Shown here in pieces: positions 6,122 through 12,547 of a DNA stretch of 21,392 bases (positions are counted from its first letter, which is position 1; the number at the start of each line of letters is the position of its first letter). This stretch comes from Oxalobacteraceae bacterium UBA5157 (GTDB lineage: Bacteria > Pseudomonadota > Gammaproteobacteria > Burkholderiales > Burkholderiaceae_D). The stretch covers positions 490 through 21,881 of the forward strand of contig DHXL01000258.1 in the NCBI GenBank assembly GCA_002415335.1, read 5' to 3'. The translations under genes and the position numbers were made by a program. A model generated the notes under the pieces. It saw nothing but the letters and a program-made list of their open reading frames with translations, made no database searches and was not told the origin of the DNA.

Positions 6122-8074
6122 ATGATTCAAAAGATCAGTCGATTTGCGGTTGCTGCGGCACTCGCTTGTTCGGTCGTCACTGCAGCGTGGGGCGCCAGCA
6201 TCACGCGCCAGATTCCGAGCGCCGGCTCGGCACAAATTCCTGCCTCCACGCTCGGAGTCGACGGCCTGTCGATGCCCGAATTCTCGCCGGCCTTTGACAA
6301 TGTGCCGGGTTTGCAGGATGGCCCCAGTGCCGCCGGAACCACCGGCACGCTCAGCACCCATGCGGTACTGCAGCGCCTGCGCGGCTTCAAGACCAACCGC
6401 AGCATTGCGCGAAAACAGGGCCGAGGCGAATGGGTCGACTCGGTCGGGCGTAACAAGCCGGACGGCCATCTGGTCAAGAGCTTTGACGGCGAGAGTTCCC
6501 GCAGCACGCGACTGGCCAACAATGGCAATCAGTTCTCGATCGAGCCGCCGGATCAAGCCTTGTGCGCCGGCAATGGCTACGTGCTTGAATCGATTAACGA
6601 TGTCATGAAAATATTCGACCGGTCCGGCACCGCGCTCACCGGCGACATCGCGCTCAACTCGTTTTATGGCTATCCGGCGGCGATCGACCGCGCCGCGGTT
6701 CCACGAACGTTCGGCCCGGCGATCACCGATCCGGTCTGCTACTACGACCCGCAAGTGCGGCGCTGGTTTCATGCGGTCCTGACGCTCGATACCGACCCTG
6801 CGACCGGCGGCGAGACCGGCGGCAATCATCTCGATCTGGCCGTCAGCTCGAGTGCCAATCCGCTCGGCAGCTGGACCGTCTACAAGATCCCGGTACAGAA
6901 TGACGGGACCCAGGGATCGCCGGTGCATCCGAACTGTCCTTGTCTTGGCGACTATCCGCACATCGGCGCCGACGCCAACGGCATCTATCTGACCACCAAC
7001 GAATTCCCTTTCTCGGGCGGATTTAACAGTGCACAAATCTATGCGATTTCAAAGAAAGCGCTGGTTTCCGGCAGCACCAGCGTGAACCTGGTACAACTGG
7101 ACACCGCCGACTATTTGCTGGATGGCAATCCGGGATTCACGGTATGGCCGGCCGTGTCGCCGTCGGGTGACGCGGAAACCGATCATGGCGGTACCGAGTT
7201 TCTGCTGAGCTCGGTTGCCGTATTTTCCGACACCGGCAACGACCATCGTCTGCGCGTTTGGGCCTTGAACAATACCAAGTCACTGAACTCGAAGAACCCG
7301 GCCGTGTCGATGGTGCACAACGTCGTGAACGTCGACCCCTACGGCGTCCCGCCCGTCATCACCCAGAAGCCGGGCAATACCCCGCTGGCCGACTGCATCA
7401 ACGACCGTGCCATGGCCACGCCTTTCGGCGCCGGCTGCTGGAATTACCTGACCTCGGTCCAGCCCGCAACCATCGAGACGCTGGGCCAGATGGACCCCAA
7501 CGATTCGCGCATGCAGCAAGTGTTTTACACCGGCGGCCGCCTCTTTGGCGCGCTCGATACCGTGGTGACGGTCGGCCAGAAGGACCAGACCGGCATCGCC
7601 TACTATGTCTTGCGCCCGTCCGCGTCGCGCAACCAGGTCAGCGCCTTCGTTGAAAGACAGGGCAAGATCGCTGTCGCCAACAACAATGTCACCCGACCGG
7701 CGATCGCCGCGTTACCCAACGGCCGCGGTGTGATCGGCTTCACCCTGGTTGGCGCCGACCACTACCCGAGCGCCGCTTACATTCGCGTCAATCAACGGGA
7801 TGGCCATCGCGGCGATACGGTCCGGGTCATTGCGGAGGGCCGCGGGCCGGATGACGGCTTTAGCGAATACAACCTGTTCGGCACACCGGCCGGCCGCTGG
7901 GGCGATTATGGCGCAGCCGCGCTGGACGGCGACCATATCTGGATCGCGTCGGAGTATGTCGGGCAAAGCTGCACGCTGGCCGAATTCGCCGATCCCGCGT
8001 CGCTATTCAATTGCAACGGCACGCGCGTAAGCTTGACTAACTGGGGCACACGCTTGACGCTGCTCAACCCCTAG
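6122..8074 (+). CDS. Exported protein of unknown function, probable beta-propeller, eight cysteines
   Basis: A 650-residue protein I cannot assign to a named family. It begins with a Sec signal peptide (MIQK, then a hydrophobic stretch about 8-24, with cleavage near residue 22-26). GGAGG at 6112-6116 fixes the start at 6122-6124. Blade-like segments recur, for example DYPHIGADANGIYLTTNEF (about 277-295) and WGDYGAAALDGDHIWIASEY (about 593-612), with an SSSANPLGSWTVY motif near 243-254 as in sialidase-like or GH43-like propellers. I infer a beta-propeller fold but see no intact sialidase Asp-boxes. Mature-part cysteines at 148, 206, 272, 274, 425, 439, 617 and 631 suggest disulfides outside the cytoplasm. 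The cysteine at 16 is not in a good lipobox. The gene has its own control region and appears to stand alone. An enzyme, surface-binding or scaffold role is possible. Confidence 0.8.
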   Translation: MIQKISRFAVAAALACSVVTAAWGASITRQIPSAGSAQIPASTLGVDGLSMPEFSPAFDNVPGLQDGPSAAGTTGTLSTHAVLQRLRGFKTNRSIARKQGRGEWVDSVGRNKPDGHLVKSFDGESSRSTRLANNGNQFSIEPPDQALCAGNGYVLESINDVMKIFDRSGTALTGDIALNSFYGYPAAIDRAAVPRTFGPAITDPVCYYDPQVRRWFHAVLTLDTDPATGGETGGNHLDLAVSSSANPLGSWTVYKIPVQNDGTQGSPVHPNCPCLGDYPHIGADANGIYLTTNEFPFSGGFNSAQIYAISKKALVSGSTSVNLVQLDTADYLLDGNPGFTVWPAVSPSGDAETDHGGTEFLLSSVAVFSDTGNDHRLRVWALNNTKSLNSKNPAVSMVHNVVNVDPYGVPPVITQKPGNTPLADCINDRAMATPFGAGCWNYLTSVQPATIETLGQMDPNDSRMQQVFYTGGRLFGALDTVVTVGQKDQTGIAYYVLRPSASRNQVSAFVERQGKIAVANNNVTRPAIAALPNGRGVIGFTLVGADHYPSAAYIRVNQRDGHRGDTVRVIAEGRGPDDGFSEYNLFGTPAGRWGDYGAAALDGDHIWIASEYVGQSCTLAEFADPASLFNCNGTRVSLTNWGTRLTLLNP

Positions 8075-8090
8075 TCCAATAGTGGATTGC

Positions 8091-8117
8091 TACCCCTCGC
8101 TGTAGGGCGGCGGGGTA
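8091..8117 (+). terminator. Weak candidate terminator after the exported-protein gene
   Basis: TACCCC at 8091-8096 pairs with GGGGTA at 8112-8117, enclosing a GC-rich loop 17 nt after the stop codon. No T-run follows, so this is only a possible terminator or 3' stabilising hairpin. Confidence 0.25.
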
Positions 8118-8124
8118 CTGATTC

Positions 8125-8164
8125 GTTGCGCCGGTTAAACGGGCCTATCCCATGTCGGCGCAAC
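8125..8164. repeat. Perfect 9-bp inverted repeat in the gap before the MAPEG gene
   Basis: GTTGCGCCG at 8125-8133 and CGGCGCAAC at 8156-8164 are perfect inverted copies around a 22-nt loop. They lie in the 213-nt gap between the exported-protein gene and the MAPEG gene. The structure could be a 3' hairpin of the first gene or a leader element of the second. No T-run follows. Confidence 0.5.
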
Positions 8165-8287
8165 TCTATTGAATATTTGATACGATGACTGCGGCCTTGC
8201 CGGCCGTCTTTCCACTGGGAAGAATCCTTCCCTCGTTTAACGCTTATGTATGCATCGGCCACGTGCCGCCAACTGCTGGAGACCAAA

Positions 8288-8683
8288 ATGACAAAGACGC
8301 TGACGCTCGTCGCGTATATGGGGCTGATTACCTGGATCATGCTGCTCGTCGCGAGCCTGCTGCGTGCGCGCGCATGGACCATCGGCGGGATGGAGATCGC
8401 CTTGGGAAACCGCGACAACCTGCCGGATCCGACCCCGCTCGCGGGCCGCGCCGAGCGAACCGCCCGCAACACGCTCGAGAACTTTGTGCTATTCGCGGTG
8501 CTGGCCCTTACCGCCCACGTGGCAGGCGCCACAAGCTCGCGAATCGAACTCGGAGCGCAGCTCTTCTTCTGGGCGAGGGTTGCCTATATTCCAGTTTATC
8601 TCGCCGGAATTACCTATCTGCGTACCGCGGTATGGCTGGTCGGCATTGTGGGCATGGGGATGATCTTCACCGCGATCGTTTGA
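8288..8683 (+). CDS. MAPEG family membrane protein
   Basis: A 131-residue integral membrane protein with about four hydrophobic helices (roughly 5-24, 61-78, 84-103 and 108-130). The central motif, with N-R-D near 40 and ARNTLENFVLFAVL at about 57-70, matches the MAPEG family (membrane-associated proteins in eicosanoid and glutathione metabolism), whose bacterial members are mostly uncharacterised. ARVAYIPVYLAGITYLRTAVW is the typical third/fourth helix segment. I chose the ATG at 8288-8290 because GGAGA lies at 8278-8282 with a 5-nt spacer; an upstream ATG at 8246 would add 14 residues without a good ribosome-binding site. A hairpin with a T-run follows 38 nt after the stop. Glutathione-dependent activity is known for some relatives but is not shown here. 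Confidence 0.88.
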   Translation: MTKTLTLVAYMGLITWIMLLVASLLRARAWTIGGMEIALGNRDNLPDPTPLAGRAERTARNTLENFVLFAVLALTAHVAGATSSRIELGAQLFFWARVAYIPVYLAGITYLRTAVWLVGIVGMGMIFTAIV

Positions 8684-8721
8684 TGGGCGTAGGCAGACGA
8701 TCCTGCACAAGACAAAAATAA

Positions 8722-8745
8722 AGCCCCGATTAAGGGGCTCTGTTT
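8722..8745. terminator. Bidirectional rho-independent terminator (MAPEG gene and tRNA-Ser)
   Basis: AGCCCC at 8722-8727 and GGGGCT at 8734-8739 form a 6-bp stem with loop GATTAA. On the plus strand it is followed by CTGTTTT, and on the minus strand by TTATTTTTG. It therefore can end both the MAPEG transcript and the serS/tRNA-Ser transcript that converges from the other side. Confidence 0.8.
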
Positions 8746-8768
8746 TCGCTGCTAACTACTTGAATTTA

Positions 8769-8859
8769 TGGCGGAAAGGGTGAGATTCGAACTCACGGTA
8801 CTGGAGACCAGTACACTGGATTTCGAGTCCAGCGCATTCGACCACTCTGCCACCTTTCC
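8769..8859 (-). tRNA. tRNA-Ser(CGA)
   Basis: A 91-nt class II tRNA read on the minus strand. The acceptor stem is GGAAAGG (8853-8859) with CCTTTCC (8773-8779), discriminator G, and an encoded CCA (8769-8771). The anticodon stem CTGGA/TCCAG holds the loop CTCGAAA, giving anticodon CGA, which reads the serine codon UCG. A long variable arm (GTACTGG...CCAGTAC) and the T arm GTGAG-TTCGAAT-CTCAC are present, as expected for tRNA-Ser. It lies 106 nt downstream of serS on the same strand, next to the gene for the enzyme that charges it, and ends at the terminator at 8722-8745. Confidence 0.97.
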
Positions 8860-8965
8860 TGCTTCAGTCGTTTCACAGCATCGGAACGCTGCAAAGCGTG
8901 AGATTGTAGCAGAGTCTTGCGCGATGGGGAACCCAGCGAACTTTTCTCCGCCAAAATCTGCCCGG

Positions 8966-10261
8966 CTATCTTTGCGGCGTCAAGCGCGTCAAGCCGCCCA
9001 TGTAAGGATGCAATACCGCCGGAATGTCGACGCTGCCGTCGGCTTGCTGATAGTTTTCCAGAACCGCCACCAGCGTGCGTCCCACCGCCAGTCCGGACCC
9101 GTTCAGCGTATGCACCAGTTCCGGCTTGCCTTGCGCGTTACGGAAACGCGCTTGCATGCGACGCGCCTGGAACGCCTCGCAATTCGACAGCGACGAAATC
9201 TCGCGGTAGGTATTCTGCGCCGGCAGCCACACTTCGAGATCGTAAGTCTTGGCCGCGCCGAAGCCGATGTCGCCGGTGCATAGCGCCACCACGCGATACG
9301 GCAAACCGAGTTGTTTGAGGATGGTTTCGGCGTGGCCGACCATTTCTTCCAGCACCTCGTAGGATTTTTCCGGATGCACGATCTGCACCATCTCGACCTT
9401 GTCGAATTGGTGCTGGCGGATCATGCCGCGCGTGTCACGGCCGTAGCTGCCGGCCTCGGAACGGAAGCACGGCGTATGCGCGGTCATCTTGATCGGCAGC
9501 GCATCGAGCGCAAGGATTTCGTCGCGCACGATGTTGGTCAGCGAGACTTCGGCGGTCGGAATCAGATACAACGCCTCGCCCTCGCCTTCTTGCCCGCCCT
9601 TCTTCACCGCGAACAAATCGGCCTCGAACTTCGGCAATTGACTGGTCCCGCGCAGTGAATCGGCATTCACGATGTACGGCGTATAGCACTCGGTGTAACC
9701 GTGCTGTTCGGTATGCGTATCCAGCATGAACTGCGCCAACGCGCGATGCAGCCGGGCGATGCCGCCTTTCATCACCGAAAAACGCGAACCGGTGAGTTTG
9801 ACGGCGACATCGAAATCGAGGCCGAGCGCAGTGCCGACGTCGACATGGTCCTTGATCTCGAAATCGAAGCTGCGCGGCGTACCGACCTTGCGCACCTCGA
9901 AATTCGCGGCCTCGTCAGTGCCGAGCGGCACCGACTCATGCGGCAGATTCGGTACGCCGAGCATGAACTCGCTCATCTGCGCCTGCACCGCTTCCAGCCG
10001 CGTTTCGGAAGCTTTCATCTCATCGCCGATTCCGGCCACTTCAGCCATCACGACGGAGGTATCTTCGCCTTTTCCTTTCAGCATGCCGATTTGCTTGGAC
10101 AAAGAATTGCGCTTGCCTTGCAGTTCCTCGGTGCGGGTCTGGATCTGCTTGCGTTCGGCTTCGAGCGCGTTGAAAGCAGCGACATCAAGCTGAAACTTGC
10201 GCGTCGCCAGTCGGCTGGCGACGGTCGCGATATCTTTGCGGAAAAATTGAATGTCGATCAT
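8966..10261 (-). CDS. serS: Seryl-tRNA synthetase
   Basis: A 431-residue class II aminoacyl-tRNA synthetase that charges tRNA-Ser (and tRNA-Sec where present) in the cytoplasm. Residues about 25-100 form the N-terminal helical arm that grips the long variable arm of tRNA-Ser. The TAEV serine-binding segment is at about 236-239, motif 2 begins FRSEAGSYGRDTRG at 266, and motif 3 has GSGLAVGR at 388-395. Length is normal for the family. The ATG at 10259-10261 gives the standard N-terminus MIDIQFFRKD; a longer frame to 10402 is out of family. No good Shine-Dalgarno is seen. An extended -10 promoter (TGGTACAAT) lies 34-42 nt upstream, so serS probably has its own promoter despite following rarA. 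tRNA-Ser(CGA) is immediately downstream. Confidence 0.98.
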   Translation of the reverse strand: MIDIQFFRKDIATVASRLATRKFQLDVAAFNALEAERKQIQTRTEELQGKRNSLSKQIGMLKGKGEDTSVVMAEVAGIGDEMKASETRLEAVQAQMSEFMLGVPNLPHESVPLGTDEAANFEVRKVGTPRSFDFEIKDHVDVGTALGLDFDVAVKLTGSRFSVMKGGIARLHRALAQFMLDTHTEQHGYTECYTPYIVNADSLRGTSQLPKFEADLFAVKKGGQEGEGEALYLIPTAEVSLTNIVRDEILALDALPIKMTAHTPCFRSEAGSYGRDTRGMIRQHQFDKVEMVQIVHPEKSYEVLEEMVGHAETILKQLGLPYRVVALCTGDIGFGAAKTYDLEVWLPAQNTYREISSLSNCEAFQARRMQARFRNAQGKPELVHTLNGSGLAVGRTLVAVLENYQQADGSVDIPAVLHPYMGGLTRLTPQR

Positions 10262-10294
10262 GGTAATTGCGGGGGCTTTAGATGCGAAAGCGTC

Positions 10295-10303
10295 ATTGTA
10301 CCA
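10295..10303 (-). promoter_or_regulatory. Extended -10 promoter for serS
   Basis: On the minus strand TGGTACAAT combines a TGn extension with TACAAT, a near-consensus -10. It predicts a transcript start near 10288 and a leader of about 27 nt to the serS ATG. The -35 region at 17-nt spacing (CTGGCG) is poor, as is common for extended -10 promoters. Confidence 0.5.
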
Positions 10304-10422
10304 AGCAGAGGAGGAGCGCCAGCCAATTCCCACCAAACAAAGTCGCGCCGGGAGCTTTGCGTTTGACGTACCCCGCATGGGACGCTGCCCACGGAGTAGC
10401 ATTCATATTACGTAACGGAAAC

Positions 10423-10451
10423 TGTCCGATATCCGCACCAATGCGGGGACA
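10423..10451 (-). terminator. Candidate hairpin terminator after rarA
   Basis: On the minus strand, directly after the rarA stop, TGTCC-CCGCA pairs with TGCGG and GGACA around a TTGG loop, with a 5-nt bulge on the 3' side. It is followed by GTTTCC, a short T-run only. It may partly separate rarA from serS. Confidence 0.35.
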
Positions 10452-10452
10452 A

Positions 10453-11751
10453 CTACGATTTCTTATCGCTCTTCCGAGCCGCCAAATCCAATGAATTCAA
10501 GTGATCGAGCTTCTCTGAAATCTTCCCCTCGAGGCCGCGAGGAGTTGGCTGATACCACCCCGGTTCCCCGATCCCATCCGGCAGATAAGTTTCCCCCGCC
10601 GCATAAGCATCCGGCTCATCATGCGCGTACCGATACAACTTGCCGTATCCCAGTTCCTTCATCAGCTTGGTAGGCGCGTTGCGCAAATGCTCGGGCACGG
10701 TGCGCGACTTATCCTTGGCGACAAACGCACGCGCCGCATTGTAGGCGTTGTAAACCGCATTCGATTTAGCCGCGCAAGCAAGGTAAATTACCGCCTCCGC
10801 CAGCGCCAGCTCGCCTTCCGGTGAGCCCAGCCGCTCGTAGGTCTCAGCTGCATCCAGCGCCAGCCGCAACGCGCGCGGATCCGCCAGGCCGATATCCTCA
10901 CTTGCCATGCGGACGATGCGCCGCGCCAGATAACACGGATCGGCACCGCCATCCAGCATCCGCACAAACCAGTACAGCGCCCCATCCGGACTGGAGCCGC
11001 GCACCGATTTATGCAGCGCGGAAATCTGATCGTAAAACGCGTCGCCGCCCTTGTCGAAACGCCGCAAGGCATCGCCCAGGCACTCGGCCAGCAGCGCCGC
11101 GCCGACTTCACCTTGCTGTTTCGCAGCCGCAGCGCGTGCCACCAGTTCCAGGTTGTTCAACAGCCTGCGTCCATCGCCGTCGGCACTCGCAATCAACGAT
11201 GCCTTCGCGTCAGGCGTAAAACGCAAGCCGTCCAATTCGCCGGCGCACGCCCGATCCAGCATGACCGCGAGATCGTCATCGGTCAGCGATTTGAGCACGT
11301 ACACCGAGGCCCGCGACAACAGCGCGCCATTGACTTCGAACGATGGATTTTCGGTGGTGGCACCGATGAAGGTGAACAGGCCGCTCTCGACATGCGGCAA
11401 GAACGCATCCTGCTGGCTCTTGTTGAATCGATGCACTTCATCGACAAATAGAATCGTGCGGCGCCCCGAATTGGCGCGTATCACTTGCGCCCTTTCGACC
11501 GCTTCGCGAATATCCTTGACGCCCGACAGCACTGCCGACAACGCGATGAATTCCGCGTTGAAGCTGTCCGCCATCAGGCGCGCCAGCGTGGTCTTGCCGA
11601 CGCCGGGCGGGCCCCACAGGATCATCGAATGCGGCTCGCCCGATTCGAATGCGACCCGCAGCGGTTTGCCGGGACTGAGCAGGTGCTGCTGGCCGATGAC
11701 ATCGTCGAGCGATCGCGGCCGCAGTCGCTCAGCGAGTGGCGCGGAATTCAT
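10453..11751 (-). CDS. rarA: Replication-associated recombination protein A (RarA/MgsA AAA+ ATPase)
   Basis: A 432-residue AAA+ ATPase of the RarA/MgsA/WRNIP1 family. These act at stalled replication forks and gaps, work with SSB and the replisome, and resemble clamp-loader subunits. Walker A is GPPGVGKTT at 47-55 and Walker B ILFVDEVHRF at 100-109. Sensor 1 (GATTENPSFE) follows, and the C-terminal half carries the family tetramerisation region ending in the YKYPHD-like segment (YRYAHDEPDAYAAGETYLPD). The N-terminus PLAERLRPRSLDDVIGQQHLL is the family start, so ATG 11749-11751 is chosen although no clear Shine-Dalgarno is seen. It starts 15 nt after the lolA stop, so it is almost certainly in the same transcript and probably translationally coupled. 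Confidence 0.97.
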   Translation of the reverse strand: MNSAPLAERLRPRSLDDVIGQQHLLSPGKPLRVAFESGEPHSMILWGPPGVGKTTLARLMADSFNAEFIALSAVLSGVKDIREAVERAQVIRANSGRRTILFVDEVHRFNKSQQDAFLPHVESGLFTFIGATTENPSFEVNGALLSRASVYVLKSLTDDDLAVMLDRACAGELDGLRFTPDAKASLIASADGDGRRLLNNLELVARAAAAKQQGEVGAALLAECLGDALRRFDKGGDAFYDQISALHKSVRGSSPDGALYWFVRMLDGGADPCYLARRIVRMASEDIGLADPRALRLALDAAETYERLGSPEGELALAEAVIYLACAAKSNAVYNAYNAARAFVAKDKSRTVPEHLRNAPTKLMKELGYGKLYRYAHDEPDAYAAGETYLPDGIGEPGWYQPTPRGLEGKISEKLDHLNSLDLAARKSDKKS

Positions 11752-11766
11752 GATGGCGAGGCATCG

Positions 11767-12405
11767 TCATTGCTGAAATATATCCGCGCCCTTGGGTATG
11801 GCGAACTTGAACTGGTTGCTCGTGAGCGCCGGATTCTTTTCGAAGTTCTTGAAGCTCAGTAACGACACCTGGCCGAACGAATCGCGCAACTCCATCGCTT
11901 CCGGTACACCGTTGCGCAGGCCGATACCGATATGATCGAAGGTGGTGTCCTTGGCTTTCGGCGTCGCTTCCAGCCATTCCAGCCCGTCCTTGGTGCCGGC
12001 TTCCTTCAACGTGAAATTCTGCTCCAGGTCATTGCTGCCGAACAGGATCGCCGCCGGCGATGAACCGAGCGCGTTGCCGAGTTTCTTGATCGTGACCTGG
12101 TTCAGGTCCTTGTCGTAGAGGTACAGTTTGCCGCCGTCGGCTTGCAGCACTTGCTCATAAGGCTTTTGGTAGATCCAGATGAACTTGCCGGGGCGCGCGA
12201 ATACGAAGGTTCCACTGGACTCGCTGGATACCTTGGTCGCACCGGTCCTGTCGGTCTTGACCAGCCGCTGCGTGAACTCACCTTTGGCGGACTTGGTGGC
12301 GGCGACGAAGGACTTGAATTGCGCGAGCGCGGATGCGTGTGCCAGCCATGGAACAAAGGCCAAAAGCGCGGCGGTCAGGAGCTTCGCTGTGAGTCTCCGA
12401 CAAAT
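11767..12405 (-). CDS. lolA: Outer-membrane lipoprotein carrier protein LolA (start codon unclear)
   Basis: The periplasmic chaperone that takes lipoproteins from LolCDE to LolB in the outer membrane. The signal peptide RRLTAKLLTAALLAFVPWLAHASA is followed by a mature domain of about 187 residues with the family features: FKSFVAATKSAKGEFTQ, GTFVFARPGKFIWIYQKPYEQVLQADGGKLYLYDKDLNQVTI, and LLSFKNFEKNPALTSNQFKF near the end. No ATG, GTG or TTG occurs in frame between 12378 and 12510. The boundary given uses an ATT at 12403-12405, where the protein should begin; other options are CTG at 12376-12378 or TTG at 12511-12513, which would translate through the REP-like palindrome at 12405-12460. Sits between ftsK and rarA, as in related genomes. 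The gene body is intact and the gene is normally essential, so some start must work or the sequence has an error. Confidence 0.9.
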   Translation of the reverse strand: MCRRLTAKLLTAALLAFVPWLAHASALAQFKSFVAATKSAKGEFTQRLVKTDRTGATKVSSESSGTFVFARPGKFIWIYQKPYEQVLQADGGKLYLYDKDLNQVTIKKLGNALGSSPAAILFGSNDLEQNFTLKEAGTKDGLEWLEATPKAKDTTFDHIGIGLRNGVPEAMELRDSFGQVSLLSFKNFEKNPALTSNQFKFAIPKGADIFQQ

Positions 12406-12470
12406 GGGGTCAGAGTGACATTTCGGTGATGGAACAGCCGATAAAAGTACTCCGACCCCAGTTGCTGCAT
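12375..12470 (-). CDS. Possible 31-codon leader ORF overlapping the lolA 5' end
   Basis: An ATG at 12468-12470 with GGAG 4 nt upstream (TGGAGCAAATG) opens a 31-residue frame through the REP-like element. It ends at TGA 12375-12377, inside the lolA signal-peptide frame. The TGA overlaps a CTG in the lolA frame (CTGA). It has no recognisable protein features. It may be the remains of the original lolA start, now out of frame because of the inserted palindrome, or a leader that couples translation to lolA. Chance is quite possible. Confidence 0.25.
   Translation of the reverse strand: MQQLGSEYFYRLFHHRNVTLTPFVGDSQRSS
12405..12460. repeat. REP-like palindromic element between ftsK and lolA
   Basis: TGGGGTCAGAGT at 12405-12416 and ACTCCGACCCCA at 12449-12460 are inverted copies matching at 11 of 12 positions. 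An inner TCGG/CCGA pairing extends the hairpin. The motif ACTCTGACCCCA with its partner is, from memory, a common dispersed repeat in proteobacterial genomes, often linked to REP-associated tyrosine (Y1) transposases. Only one copy is in this window, so repetitiveness is not shown here. One end abuts the point where the lolA start codon is expected. Confidence 0.65.
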
Positions 12471-12547
12471 TTGCTCCAGTGGCTCGCTCGCTATGTGCCG
12501 GACTGCCGGTCAAAAAAGTTCCAAAAATGTGCCTCAAGATTTCATCC

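Noticed and set aside
6122..6200. Lipoprotein signal at Cys16 of the exported protein
   Set aside because: The residues before Cys are A-L-A, which do not fit a lipobox (Leu at -3). An ordinary Sec signal fits better.
5993..7036. 347-codon minus-strand open frame opposite the exported protein
   Set aside because: The plus-strand frame has a signal peptide, a good ribosome site and plausible composition. The antisense frame has none of these.
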